Source: Datnioides undecimradiatus (Eukaryota; Chordata; Actinopteri; Lobotiformes; Datnioididae). From it: DNA of 64,000 nt. The position numbers and the translations under genes were made by a program. Where the stretch lies: assembly GCA_008933995.1 (NCBI GenBank), contig WARS01000014.1:558001-622000 (forward strand), in the 5' to 3' direction. Shown here one piece after another: positions 33,303 to 45,084 of this stretch (position 1 is the stretch's first letter; each line of letters starts with the position of its first letter). The notes beneath the pieces were generated by a model. That model had not been told where the DNA came from. It searched no databases and saw only the letters and a program-made list of their open reading frames with translations.

Positions 33303-34472
33303 CAGGTATGTTCGTGCATTGGTAGGTTTATTACAGGTTTGATGCAGAGTGGAAGTTCAGCTCACATTAAACCTTGCTGTCTTTTTTTGGTTCTGCTGCT
33401 GAAAGATAGGTTGATAGAGAGTCGTGCTGTGTCTCAGGAAGTTCACATTGAGCACGACTATGTTTCCATGATGTAAACACTTCTCCTTTTTCTAGGCATG
33501 AGCTTTCCGTATTGCAAAATTGTTTAATCGGTTGCAAACTGTGATTTTTTTTAAGTCCACTAGTGTCAGTTAGTGTTAGCGCTGACATGTCCCTTTAATA
33601 CAATAATGAAAACTTGTGGCCTGTGTAGTTTTGACTGTGCTGCTTAGTCTGATATAAAAGTTGCTTTGGAAATTAATCTATTTTAATTGATGCAGGCATA
33701 AAAAAACATACAATCTTGTAAGCCCAATGAATGTACTTGCCTCTGAAATTTGAGATAATTTCACATCCAGCAGCAAAGGAGAAACACCTTTTAAAAGAGC
33801 GCGTCGTCGTGTATTGAGACCTGTTAATCTTTCAACACCATCAACTTTTCTATATTTAGTTTTCTATGTTTCCTATGGCTTTGTGGTTTTCGTGTCAATG
33901 TGTGCCTGCCCCAGCATAACTATAGATATAAGTGTTATTCAACTGTAGCAACTTGCCAGTAATGCTTCAATAATTTAAACAGCTTAGAGCCTGGAGGAGA
34001 AAACAATCAAAACTGTGAATATAAGGTCAGTTGCATGCACTGCTTCAATCAAAAGAGCACAACATAACATTTTAAATTATTTACTTTGGTAGTTGTATTA
34101 ATATGTGAGGCCACTGATGTGTCAACCCACGAGACCATGCTCAACTGCACAGGGCATGATAATGACTAATGAGTACAGTGAGTAATAAATCAGCACTGAG
34201 TTGAATGAAGCCTCTTGCATTTAGTAAACTTCTTGTTTAAGCACTTGCACAGGGGAATGTATACAAAGCAATTCATAGTAAACGTTTTGGAGTAATAACT
34301 TTTCATTTTGTCAGAGCTCTAGTCAGACGCAGGCAAAAGCCCAGCTGACAGCAGTTTTAGTACAGGTGTGGACTGGGTCAGGCAGTGTATAGCCAAACCT
34401 TTGATTCTCAGACCTGGTGACAGTTTGTTTATTGTAACTCTGTTTGTTTGTAACTTCTGTTTTAAGATTAAA

Positions 34473-34477
<5 letters not shown>

Positions 34478-34508
<31 letters not shown>
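34478..34508. repeat. (AT)n microsatellite
   Basis: About 14 AT units flanked by AATATTA on both sides, forming a near-perfect palindrome. Confidence 0.9.
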
Positions 34509-34514
<6 letters not shown>

Positions 34515-35339
34515 AAGTTTTCATTGTCATTTTTTGTTGAGGTTACACCAACTGTTTTCTGTCGTATACTTGCCAACATGTTTAATCAAAGACAGAGGTT
34601 ATATGATTGGTTTGGTTTGATAGCTTGAGGTCAAAGGTTGACAACTGTGGGCTGCCATTCAGCTGATTCAGAGAGCCATAAAATTGGTGTTTATGGTTCA
34701 TGAACGTCCTTAAACAACCGCTGGGGATCCTAGTTTAGTTGAACCCTCTGGTTGAAGCACAGTTGTACTTCTGACACATATAATCTACTGGGCAAATAAT
34801 TGACAACACAGCAGAGGTTGATAATAAAGCCATTCCAGCAATTCGATATCCTTTTGCCATCCGATCAGTCAGCCAGAACTAATTTAATCAATAAAAGAAT
34901 TGTATGGGTGTCACACTCGTTCATTATTGTTCCAGCTGTCACCTTTTAATATATGCATAATGCAGAAAATCTGTTGTACCTCAGCTCTTGATAGGTTTGG
35001 GTGACTCACCAGTGAACATTTATTTTCACTCGTAAAAGCCAGGGGATTTTATCGCTGTCGTGACAAATTCATATGACGTTATCTCAGCATGCCAAAGATG
35101 GTTCACTGTAAAACCAAGATTTGCATTTGAAGCCATTTCTTCAGATATTCTTTGGGTGACCTTTTTAAAAATATATTTAACAGTAGAGAAAACTATTTGA
35201 TTCAAAATTGCTCAAGTTTGTTTTTGCATTCAGTCAATTTTTGTGTGCAGCGTGGCCGTTTACTGTCAGACACTGAGAATATAAAGACATTACAGTACAA
35301 AAATAACTAGCACACTTCTTGCACGATACCATAACCTTC

Positions 35340-35488
35340 CAGTAAACTTTATTTTATTTTTATATATTTTCTTATATATCCTTTTTATCTTTTGTAAATA
35401 TTTTTTGTATATTTATCTATTTGTCATGCTTGATGCTTGTAAATTGCTGCTGCAATGTGGAAATTACCCAGTTTGGGATGAATAAAGT

Positions 35489-35538
<50 letters not shown>

Positions 35539-35540
35539 CA
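35340..35540 (+). mobile_element. non-LTR retroposon 3' end with (CTAT)n tail
   Basis: TAAATTGCTGCTGCAATGTG, GAAATTACCCAGTTTGGGAT and GAATAAAGTTTATC, followed by about 12 CTAT units (35489-35539), is the usual 3' end of a fish LINE/SINE family (TTTCCC...GGGAT/CAATAAAGT then tandem tail). The 5' limit is not clear. Confidence 0.6.
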
Positions 35541-37071
35541 GGCTGTAATTGAATTCGTGTATTAGTTAAGTCATTTCGTAGGTACAGATGTATTAGATGT
35601 ACTATTGGTACATTTCTTCTCTGACTGCAAAAATCTTACAAAAGACTTCTATGTGGAAATATGTCAGACGATTGTATCAGAGTTAAAGTATACCCACAAT
35701 ATAGTGACCGTGGTAAGGGCTAATGAACAGAAAATGCAAACCAGATCAATAAACCTCTCTCCTAAGAGTGTGCAGCAAAACCCACATAAACTTTTCCTTC
35801 AATATGTGAAAATTCAGACACAATGCCAAAAGTAAAAAGGGTGAACTGTCACAGCACATAATGATTGATTAAAACATGAAGTGCACAAAGACGGTTGTGT
35901 AGTGCTTTATTTTGAAATGGGTGTCTGTGTTCTAAATATACAATGCTTTTCCTTCCTCTTATGTGACCTGCAAACAGGAACAATTTTAAAACGCATGTTG
36001 ACACTTCATGCGGTACATGAGTCCCAAAGGACCCAAGAAGACCCAAACCTACACATTTTTTTTATTTCATTTAAAATGTGTGGTTTATTAACTGCAGAAT
36101 GACTGTTGAGTCATGTGGCTGTTTTACAGGATGTGGTTAAACTCTAAGGCTGTGAAATATCTTGTTAAGCATCATTTTAAATATGTGTGCTCACAGTTCC
36201 TTGCTGTTATCGCAATGTTGGTAAAAAGAAATAAAAAAAAGAAAAAGTTATCATTAAAATAAATTTTCATTGCATCTCTCATATCTGTTTAATACTTTCT
36301 ATGTGTTTACCCATTCTATCATGCTTTATACATTTGAAGGATCTATTCAGATGTACAAACCATAACAAATGTATTCATTTAAGTGTTGCTGAACTTTGGT
36401 GTCATCCTGTGTCTCTCCATTTTTACTAGTTACAAAGGTGACTCAGTCTCTATTTCCTATTAACTAAAATGGCAATAAAGAGCATAAAGAATTTGCATAA
36501 TTTTACTTTCCAAAAAATAAGTAGGAGGGCTGTTTGTGGAAGTATTAGGGGTATTATTAGTATGTGTATACTCAAGTGTGATTTTGACACAAACAGAAAG
36601 ACGTTAAAAAAACATTTTTTTCCTTACTGCATTATTTTCTTATTCATGTGACCGATGTCTGTAGATACACATCTGCATTTTAACTCTTAAAATTTCAAAT
36701 TTCAACATCTTCTCAGATAAAAGAAAGAACTTGAACTTGAAATTGACCTGAAAATGCTTTTTCTTTGTTGTGTTAACAAACAGTTCTTGAAGAAAGGCAC
36801 GTCGCTTTGACAAGTGATGTGTTATCCAGTGATTTTTGTCCTTTAAATCAGTATCTTAGTGCTGATAATGATTCATATTAAGTCCTGTGATTGGCAAAAC
36901 CCAGTTAGAAATGATCAGTTTGATAAGTCATGAAGTACTTGTCAATGTAGAAAATGCAACGTTACATCATGTTGATGTGAATCATCTTCATTCATCCTGT
37001 GGTAAACTTGTAAAAACAAAACACACTATGTACATATTTCACTTTGTATCAGTCCTCCATATAAAATTCAC

Positions 37072-39232
37072 CTAGTATTCCTCTGATATCGTGTCAGACA
37101 AAATGTTGCTGCTGGGGCTGGTGGCGATGTGGGTGTCTGCAAGTCCACCCAGCACAGGTGGGGTTGGTGTTGTTGTAGAGGCCTGCTGGGAATGCTGCAG
37201 CTTCTTCCTGTTTATCTTCCTCTCTTTAGCTCTCCTGTTCTGAAACCAGATCTTCACCTGCAACGGAGATAAGCACGAACATAAGATATTAACATCAAAA
37301 ACATATAGGATTAGGTAAGAACTTCAAGACTGCATGTTAATAAAATGTGATCAGAAATAGGAAATGAGGATACAATATCCCATCCCAAGCTTTCCTGTGG
37401 CCTGTCTCCTGTTTGTTGTTTGCAGTCAATAATGAACCGGAAAGAATTTGATTTTGAGCTCACTTGATGTTACCCCGCCTCATGCTTTAGTTTAGTAATT
37501 TCCTTCTTTCCCAGAATTACCCAACTGCACTCAACTGTGGCTCTTTGAGTAGGTGAAGAAAACAATAACATCACTAGAGCAAGAGTCAGGGTTTCACCAC
37601 TAACACTTATGTGAGATGTGTTGTTTAGCCACAAAACATTATGGTTTATGGAGGTTTCTACTGCTTCTTCTAAAGCTGGTTTCTTCAAATGGGATTGTTG
37701 AAGAGCTTTGTGAACTGCTCTTTCTGTGTATAACTCTATATGTGAAGACTAAATACATCCATTGAACCACAATGATAAGAAAATAACAGCACTGTGAAAC
37801 TACATGGATCGATACCAATACATAATATCTCAATAAAAGTTAAAATATCAACAATGTAAATCCAATGAAAAAACAACAAACAAAAGCAGTTAGCCACAAT
37901 AAGCCAGGGGGTTTTAAGAAAGAAAAACCAAAAGCAAGCTGCAATGTTCCTCGTGTTAAACAAATGTTAAATGTTAAATAGCTGTTTATTTCTATTTCTT
38001 CTCTAATATGACACTCTGATTGGCCCCTTCTCTGACACTGCCACTCATTCCTGGTGGTTCAGCTATGTTTTTCAGTCAGATTACTTTCTATCAATCTTGC
38101 ATCCTACACAGGCTGTGTAACATACAATGTTTTTAAGTCTACTTTCCTCAGTTTTTTGGACATAACTACAGTGACAGACACTGAATACTGTGACTGAACA
38201 TCGACTTGGGTGTTAGGACTGTATATATACCATGCAAAAGTAAAAATGCGCCCACTGATGGAGATTTTGCATTATTGTCTCCATTGACTCAGCGCCTGTG
38301 CTCAGGGTCTGAAATCAACACCCACCAAGCGCTAAAATGCAAGCGGAGTTTGCATTTAGCCACTTAATCTCAGAAGGCTAACCAGCAAATTCAGTGATAG
38401 ACGATCACACACCCCTTCTCAAAGAAACCCTGTGCAGACACATACAGAGTGCTGAGGCTGCTGCTGAGTCCAGGCTGGAGTTTTCCTTCACAGTTACTCC
38501 TACATTAACTCCGTGTCAATCTGATTCTCACCTGTTTGCCTGCCTCATAACCCTTCATGTGTATCCGCCCATTTCTCTACCCCCCACCTCTCTACCTTTA
38601 ACTTTACATTGTTCCAGCACTCTCACCTGTCTCTCAGAGAGACCCAGTGCCAATGACAGCTCAGTCTTCCTCCTCATGGTGATGTAGCGGTTGGATTGAA
38701 ACTCTTTTTCCAGCTCCAGCCGTTGTTGGTCAGTGTACACCACCCTGTACTTGTCTTTCGTGCGAGTTTTCCCTCCTGAATCACACAAAACATGCCTGAT
38801 TAAGTAAGACAATCGTTACATGTTTGTATGATTGACTTTGTGAATGTCAGTGAGGTGGTTATAGGTGTGTTATCCTGCCTGCTATACAAACAAAAAGCGC
38901 TATGATGTCATTGAGTCACGTGCTTTGTGAGCCGCGGCCAAACATACGACTAATTTGAAGATGTCTGGTGCCACGTTCAAGTTCAGGCGCCACTTAAAGC
39001 CTCATCAACCCTATTAATCACGCTAAATACACCTAATGTAAAGACTCCCTACTGCATTGCATCAGTGGTTCCCCTTATCACTGTGAGTGGTGTTTACATA
39101 GGTGTTTACACAGGCAGCTATTCATTGACACGCATGTTCACACACACACACACACACACACTTGTAGGAAAGGGTGAGTCAGAGTTATTGATCTGAAATC
39201 TTGACCATGTGACAATATCGATCAAGGCCAAC

Positions 39233-39285
<53 letters not shown>

Positions 39286-40262
39286 AGTAAGGCCTTAAGG
39301 GGTTCGCCTTTAGAGGAGATTTGATTTGACTCCTGCAGACTTCCTGTAGTGCCCGTGTTATCAAGTGCATTTGTTACCCTTTTGAACCCACCCAGTGGAC
39401 AGAGAGGGTGGGGAGCTAGACTTCTGCAGACCTCACAACTTCCACTCTTAGCTTTGCCTTTACATCTCACACTCTGCCAGAAGGGAGAGGCAAAAAGCTT
39501 GATGAATGTGTGTGCGCAGTCAGTCTGACTTTACCCTGTGTAACTACATGTTGAAATTGTTTGTGTTCATTAATACGTGTTTTACCATATTGTTCATCTG
39601 TGTGTACACCCACACAACTGCTGGGCTTTAGTTTTTCATGGGACTGAAACAAGGAATCTGATATACATTAATTAAAGTAGAAGGTGTTATCTAGGGTAAG
39701 AGAATAGGAGGATAAGTTTAATTTCTTGATATTTAAGATAAGCTGCTTGTCATCAGCCCCCAAATGGATCAGAACATGTGTGTTCAAACAAACTCTGATA
39801 AGAGTTTGACCAACAGCAAAACCTCACTGGCTGAATCTATAATCATATTTATTTAAATATCTTTTTAATCACTACATACAGCCTGAAATAAGTGATAATT
39901 AGAAGTATGCATGTCCCACCTGAAACGGATGGCCTGATGGGTTCATGTGGTCTCCTCCTGGAGCTGAACGGGTCTTGACCGGAGAGAAAGTTGTACGGGG
40001 TGAACGACCCTCCTCCCGCGGCGGTGGGCGTGCCACTCAGCTCCGGGGAGGAGAAGCTGACCTGCCCGGCGCTGGGGCTTGACCCCGGGAAGCTATAAGG
40101 ATACTCCTCCCGGGGAGCGTAGACTTGGTTCCACGCGCTTGTCGACGGGTCACCGACTCCCGGGACGTGATGATAACCGGCGAAGTCATACGGAGGCGGA
40201 ATGTACTGACTGTTCAGTGACAGTGTCTGAGCCGGGTGTCTGGCCGACTGTGAGTTGTACAT
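37072..40262 (-). CDS. cdx1: caudal-type homeobox transcription factor 1
   Basis: Posterior-patterning and gut homeodomain factor. Three minus-strand exons, 40262-39920, 38775-38627 and 37257-37072, give 225 residues with closed phases. The homeodomain spans exons 2-3: [40 protein letters not shown] and, after the intron, [20 protein letters not shown]. The intron inside the homeodomain, just before the VKIWFQ helix, is a conserved feature of caudal genes. The N-terminus has the caudal activation motif region ([14 protein letters not shown]) and the linker HEPIRPSV before the homeodomain. Neighbourhood with pdgfrb matches human CDX1-PDGFRB, pointing to cdx1 (in teleosts probably cdx1a) rather than cdx4. 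The called ATG is the first in frame; see the finding on the lost upstream start. Intron 1 holds two CA microsatellites. Confidence 0.88.
39140..39162. repeat. (CA)n microsatellite in cdx1 intron 1
   Basis: About 11 CA units. Confidence 0.9.
39236..39279. repeat. (CA)n microsatellite in cdx1 intron 1
   Basis: About 22 CA units, 75 bases from the previous tract. Confidence 0.95.
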
Positions 40263-40432
40263 ACCGGTGTCCTCGTCCGTCAGGTAGGTTGACTCTCAGG
40301 TAGACCTCGGTGGATCAAACTTCCTGGCGCATGTTAGGCCTTTCCCCCGCAGACACTGGCTCTCCGTTTTTCACTTCAGTCTAAGGTTCAGGCTTATTAC
40401 TGCCCGGCTACCTGTGCACTAACACTACACAC

Positions 40433-40440
40433 CTTTATAG
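40433..40440 (-). promoter_or_regulatory. TATA/CDX-like box upstream of cdx1
   Basis: The minus strand reads CTATAAAGGT, about 170 bases before the cdx1 ATG and at a plausible distance for a core promoter. TTTATAG on the other strand is also a caudal-type binding core, so it could serve either role. Confidence 0.45.
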
Positions 40441-42900
40441 ATTTACTGCCGGGGAGTTCAAAAGTATCATCGTGACGTCACGTTTTACCTGAGACCCACC
40501 TGCCTGCTCGTCTTGGCGACGTGAGGGCATTGACCCTGATTTATCAAGTTTGTCCCGGTGGAATATTTTGATGAAAGCCACCAGGTAAGGCGTGCGTGAA
40601 GTGCACATGGACGCGCGACTGTTCACGCACGCGTGCACGTAGAACTACGTGTGTAGGGCTCATGTGATATGCAGCACAGACATTGTAAATCAAATCATGA
40701 GTTGGCTCAGTGGTGGCAGAAGTTTATTAAACGTAATACAACAAAAAACACATTCAAACGCTTGCCCAAGGAAAATGCAAGTAGGCTATAAGAGAAATGA
40801 GAGAAATGATTCATTAGGCAAAAAACAGCCCTTCTTCATAACCATATTTTAAATTGTCAGCAATAAACATGTTTCATTATAATTAATTTCATTTTTTAAT
40901 ATAAGACAGTCCAAATAAAAATATTAAGCCAACACTAAAGAATCAGAATCACTATTATGAGACACAACATGTGTAGAATTTGAGTAACTGGGCAATATAA
41001 ACTGATTTTGATGCCATGCAACCACTCAAATTCACAAAATGTAGAAGCAGTCACTGTAGCTGTGAGTTAAATGTAGCGGTAGAGAACCACATCTGCCTTT
41101 TGAAATATTGTGCAGTACAAATATAAAGATAGATTGTTATACTCAGTTTCAAGTGTGTCATGTTGTTGCAGCACTTAAATGAAGGTAATCAGTTACATTA
41201 CAAAAGGTGTTACTAATGAATTTGTACCCATGTCTAAATGTGTTTTACACTGACCCCCATTTATTTTCAATAAATAATAATAAAAAACCCCAAAACAACT
41301 TCCTCTTCTCATTCTCTAAACAAACAAGACACATTTTACATGAATTTTGATGTTATTCTTTTTGGGGTAAAGAATCTCTGGGAAATACATAGGTGGAGAA
41401 CAAACACTAGGGAGCTTATCATTGTGTTGTCATGTTTTAAGTAATTGTAAAGTTGATAAAGGTATTATCCACGAGTTCATGCTTAAAACAACCACATGAG
41501 GGCAGCAAAAAACTGAGCTGGCATGTCATTTTCCAAGTTTGGAGTCTTTGCTGTGTCCAACCACATGATCAGTGTACACAATGTATTCTTAATCCCACCT
41601 GATGTGAGAAATACACCTTTCCCTCACTCAACAGATGTACTCAGAATATCTTGTCAGAAAGAATACTGTATATATTCCACTTGTTGAGCTTGTCTGTGGG
41701 TCCTTCTACATCTACCAAACATTCATAAAAGATTAATGTCAATATCTTGGTCAGAACAATCATTATCAACTCTCAGCTGTTAGCATGAAGTGGGCCTGTG
41801 TTAATGGAGAGAAAAGTGCTACAGGCCTGAACATTAAGGAAACGACAACATAAACATCAAGCATTGAAAACATCATATTGTAAAAAGCCTGCATGACATC
41901 ATAGCCACCATTAAAAAGGAAACTTGAAATAAACAAACACAGTTTCAGTACTTATAGCATACAGTAAATCAGACCATGTGTTAATTTACAAACTAGATTC
42001 TACAGTTTGTGTTCAGACATTCAAATGTTTACATTCAAAGCTTTTGTCTGCTGCTGTGTGTCAAAAAAAACCCTTAGACTGAATAAATCTTTAATATTTA
42101 TCTTAATGAAAAGTTCCTATAAATAATGATACATCAAGAGAGATTTAGTTTAAACAGTGCAGGATAAACATTGTTTCCATTGGTCCCCGTGTAGTTGAAG
42201 TTCATCGAGGGGGAACTAATAAGAGACTTCCAGCGTCTTTTCGCGTGTTCTAAAAGCTCACATGTGTGAGAGCACCACTGTAGGTATCAAGACACACCCA
42301 GAGCTACAATCCGTTACAGTCCACAAAAAGCCTGCAAACCGTACTTATCAAGTACTGAACCCCTACAGCAGGGGTGTGAGATTGTGCTTCACCATCACAG
42401 TGTGCAGAAGGGTTTATATTATTTTAAAAGCTGCTCAACAACAAGCGACAGCATCATTTGGCTTTGTGGTAAAACTAAACAAGTGAATAAAGCAACTCAA
42501 CAGACAGTGGTTTTTAGAAGTGACTGTGACAAGTCACCACCCTAGTTTCAGTTGTTTTATCTGATCAAAGAGTGTGGGTTTTCCTAACCCACTATGTGCG
42601 TGTTCAGAATTGCCAAATTCATGACAAGACAGCTTACAAAGTTTGGTTCAAGTATGGCAACAGTGCAACACATGCATGCATAACTGTATCTTCATCCTCA
42701 TGGACCAAAAAGATAAACATTTCTTTTTCTCTTGAATCTTGACTGTTTCTGCATAGTGCCATTATGAGACAGTTTGCTGTACGGAGCAAATATTTTGACA
42801 ACCACTTTCATAAATTAATTGTTTCTCTAAATTGAGTTTCTCATGTCCTGTGTTGCTGCTAGAACTGTGTTATTTGATTTGAGAGGTGGCATCTTAAAGG

Positions 42901-42922
42901 AGGATGATGATGATGATGATGG
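42901..42922. repeat. (GAT)n short repeat
   Basis: About six GAT units in the cdx1-pdgfrb spacer. Confidence 0.85.
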
Positions 42923-43669
42923 TGATTGTTGCTGTATTGTTGTTAGCTTTTGAAAATATACCAGCATTTCAGGTTTGGGCCTGAACACACATCTGAATCA
43001 TGTCTTGAGGAGCATTTTATTGCCACACCCTTTGTTGATACATTTTATGATGGCTCTGACTCCACATCAGTCTTTTAATGGCTTCATCCATCTTCTTCTA
43101 TCAGAGGTGTGTTGAGTTCTGCTTCATGTCCAGGCCAGTGTTTCCTGTTTCTTGCTTTTTCTCCACTCCCAGGGGCCTCCAGAGGCCCTAGCTGTCAGAC
43201 ACAGAGAGATAACTTTTAGCTTTATCTGAAACCTGGTAAAATACAAACACAGGACCAGCATACACAGCGGCTGCTGCACTAGTTACACACCAGCTATGGA
43301 AACAGTCCAGATGAGCATTAAGAGAAACCACTCTTTTGCTGTTGGGATCAGCTGGATAGGCAGTGTTTTGTTGCAGCAGAATGATCGGAGTCCGGTTTAT
43401 TAACTGGTTTGCTACTCTGTCTATCTTTATCAATACACAAGAACTGCTGGAAAATATAAAGCAATAGGCACTACTCCATTGTAACAGCATGCTAAAACTA
43501 TGTCCACATTACTGTATATGAGATGTGCAGAGCTGTATTTGCATGATTTGTATGTTATGTGTACTATTGTTTATCTTTAAGCAACAACGTGAGCACAAGT
43601 ATGTGGATTTAGAACAGATTTATTGCAAGGAGGTGTCAATTACATATAAATGAATAGATGTTAAGGTGG

Positions 43670-43970
43670 GACAGTCGCGTGTGGTGTTGATCCCCTCCTA
43701 TCTAATAACCGGGCCTCAGAGGCTCTCTAATTACTGCTAGCAGGGCTGTTAGATTTACCCTCACAATTAGAGGAGAACATGGTTACTGTCCAATTTAGCC
43801 CGTGTCCCTCCTCCCCTCTGTCTGCCCCGACCCCTTGTTAAGAGAGAAAAGGCCCTTGTCAGCTGCAGGGTTGCGTTATGAATTTCAAGCCATCCTCTCA
43901 TATCCTGGGAAAGGGAGAAATAGGAGTAGAGCCAATAAAGAAAACAGACGTATTTGCATGGTGTGTGTTT
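43670..43970. promoter_or_regulatory. candidate enhancer / conserved noncoding element
   Basis: A complex, non-repetitive stretch in the cdx1-pdgfrb spacer with a homeodomain core TAATTA (43728-43733), an E-box CAGCTG (about 43860), CCAATAAAG (about 43932) and a perfect octamer ATTTGCAT (43952-43959). It has no reading frame, and its composition differs from the AT-rich flanks. Function is inferred only from motif density. Confidence 0.3.
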
Positions 43971-44639
43971 GTGTGTATGCATGTGTTTGAAAGAGAGAGG
44001 GCTGAAAAAGCAGAGAAAAGAAAAGGGGGGGGGTGTTAGGACAGAGGGAGGTGTTGAGTTATTTCATGTGAGATGAATGGCAAAAGAAAGGAAATTAAAA
44101 GAGACAGAAAAGGAGTTTTAACATGCAGGAAAAGTGAGTTGACTCAAGCTAAATTGTCTGGTGTGTTTAACGTCTTTTACACCTGATTCTAGCACAATTA
44201 TGTAAGTGAAGTTATTTTCCTGGGAAACTGAGACTTGCATGTTTGTTTCCAAAGCAGGCCACCATGAGCTCTGCCAAAACCTTTTCTCTTTTTTTTTGCT
44301 GCCTGGACCTCTCACTCTCTCTCACTCTTTCTCTTCCTTTTCATTGTGTTTGTTGTTTTATGGAGGGGGTTAGATGCGGTCCAGATTGCTGTTGCCAGTG
44401 GAGACTGTCTCAGTTCACCTCCAGTTGCTCGCCACTCCATTCATAAACAAATCACTCTAACTCAGAGCACTCTCGGCTGCTACTGAAGAACAACAAGCAG
44501 AGATTGAGCTATATTGTTATATGAAGTTTTCTCTCTCTCTCTCTTTGTAATTTTTCTTCCTCTGTTCACTGCTTTTTTTTAAAAGTTCCCTCTGTTTCTT
44601 CTTCGCTGCTCAACGCCCCCTCACAATTTCCTCCCTCCT

Positions 44640-45084
44640 TTCCCTATCCAGCTCACTCTTACTCCAGCCTCAGCAGGGCTGGACCACTGACTCTCTCCTC
44701 TGTGTGAATCTGTCAGCGAAGCTGTGTAGTTGTGTGTGTGCACCTCTCCATTGGAAACACTTCTTTTAAAACTTACAGCACTCTTTCGGAGCGCTGGGCA
44801 GGCTTTTGCGAGAGAAGAGAGGAGACCCCCACGGTGCTGTGATTTGACTAAACAAACAGACGGGCTCAGAGCGGTACCTCCTCCACTGGACTCCTGGGAC
44901 AGCAGAGATTAACCTCAGACTCTGAACATCTAAGGGATCTATACATCTGAAGCAGCAGCCCCTATAGAGACAACCAGCTGGAAATCTCTTCTCTGATTTT
45001 AGAAGGAGGAGACCGTCTGCTGGCCGGCAATCCTGCTCTGACTGAGAGAGAGGACTCGTCAGTGCTTCCAGGATCATTCTGAAG
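44640..45084 (+). other. pdgfrb: probable 5'UTR exon 1 and promoter region of pdgfrb
   Basis: A GC-richer block ending in a strong donor, CTGAAG|GTAAGG at 45084/45085, on the pdgfrb strand and upstream of the coding exons. No open frame continues into it. Vertebrate PDGFRB has a noncoding first exon and a long first intron, which fits. The 5' boundary is a guess; the C/T-rich stretch at about 44530-44700 is the likely initiation zone. Confidence 0.45.

Larger units (their letters stand above)
32676..37071. other. spacer between receptor locus and cdx1
   Basis: About 4.4 kb with no coding exon supported on either strand. It contains the receptor B 3'UTR, an AT microsatellite, a non-LTR retroposon tail with (CTAT)n, and probably the 3'UTR of minus-strand cdx1 towards the right end (TTTATT at 36061-36066 is a possible signal). 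Confidence 0.4.
40441..44640. other. cdx1-pdgfrb intergenic region
   Basis: About 4.2 kb between divergent genes. No coding exon or RNA gene was recognised on either strand; mature miR-143 and miR-145 sequences, linked to this region in other vertebrates, were looked for by eye and not seen. It includes a (GAT)n tract (42901-42922), a G9 run (about 44026) and a possible conserved noncoding element at 43.67-43.97 kb. The stretch nearest pdgfrb is C/T-rich. Confidence 0.4.

Noticed and set aside
40441..44640. miR-143/miR-145 hairpins
   Set aside because: Linked to this region in other vertebrates, but neither mature sequence was found by eye on either strand here.
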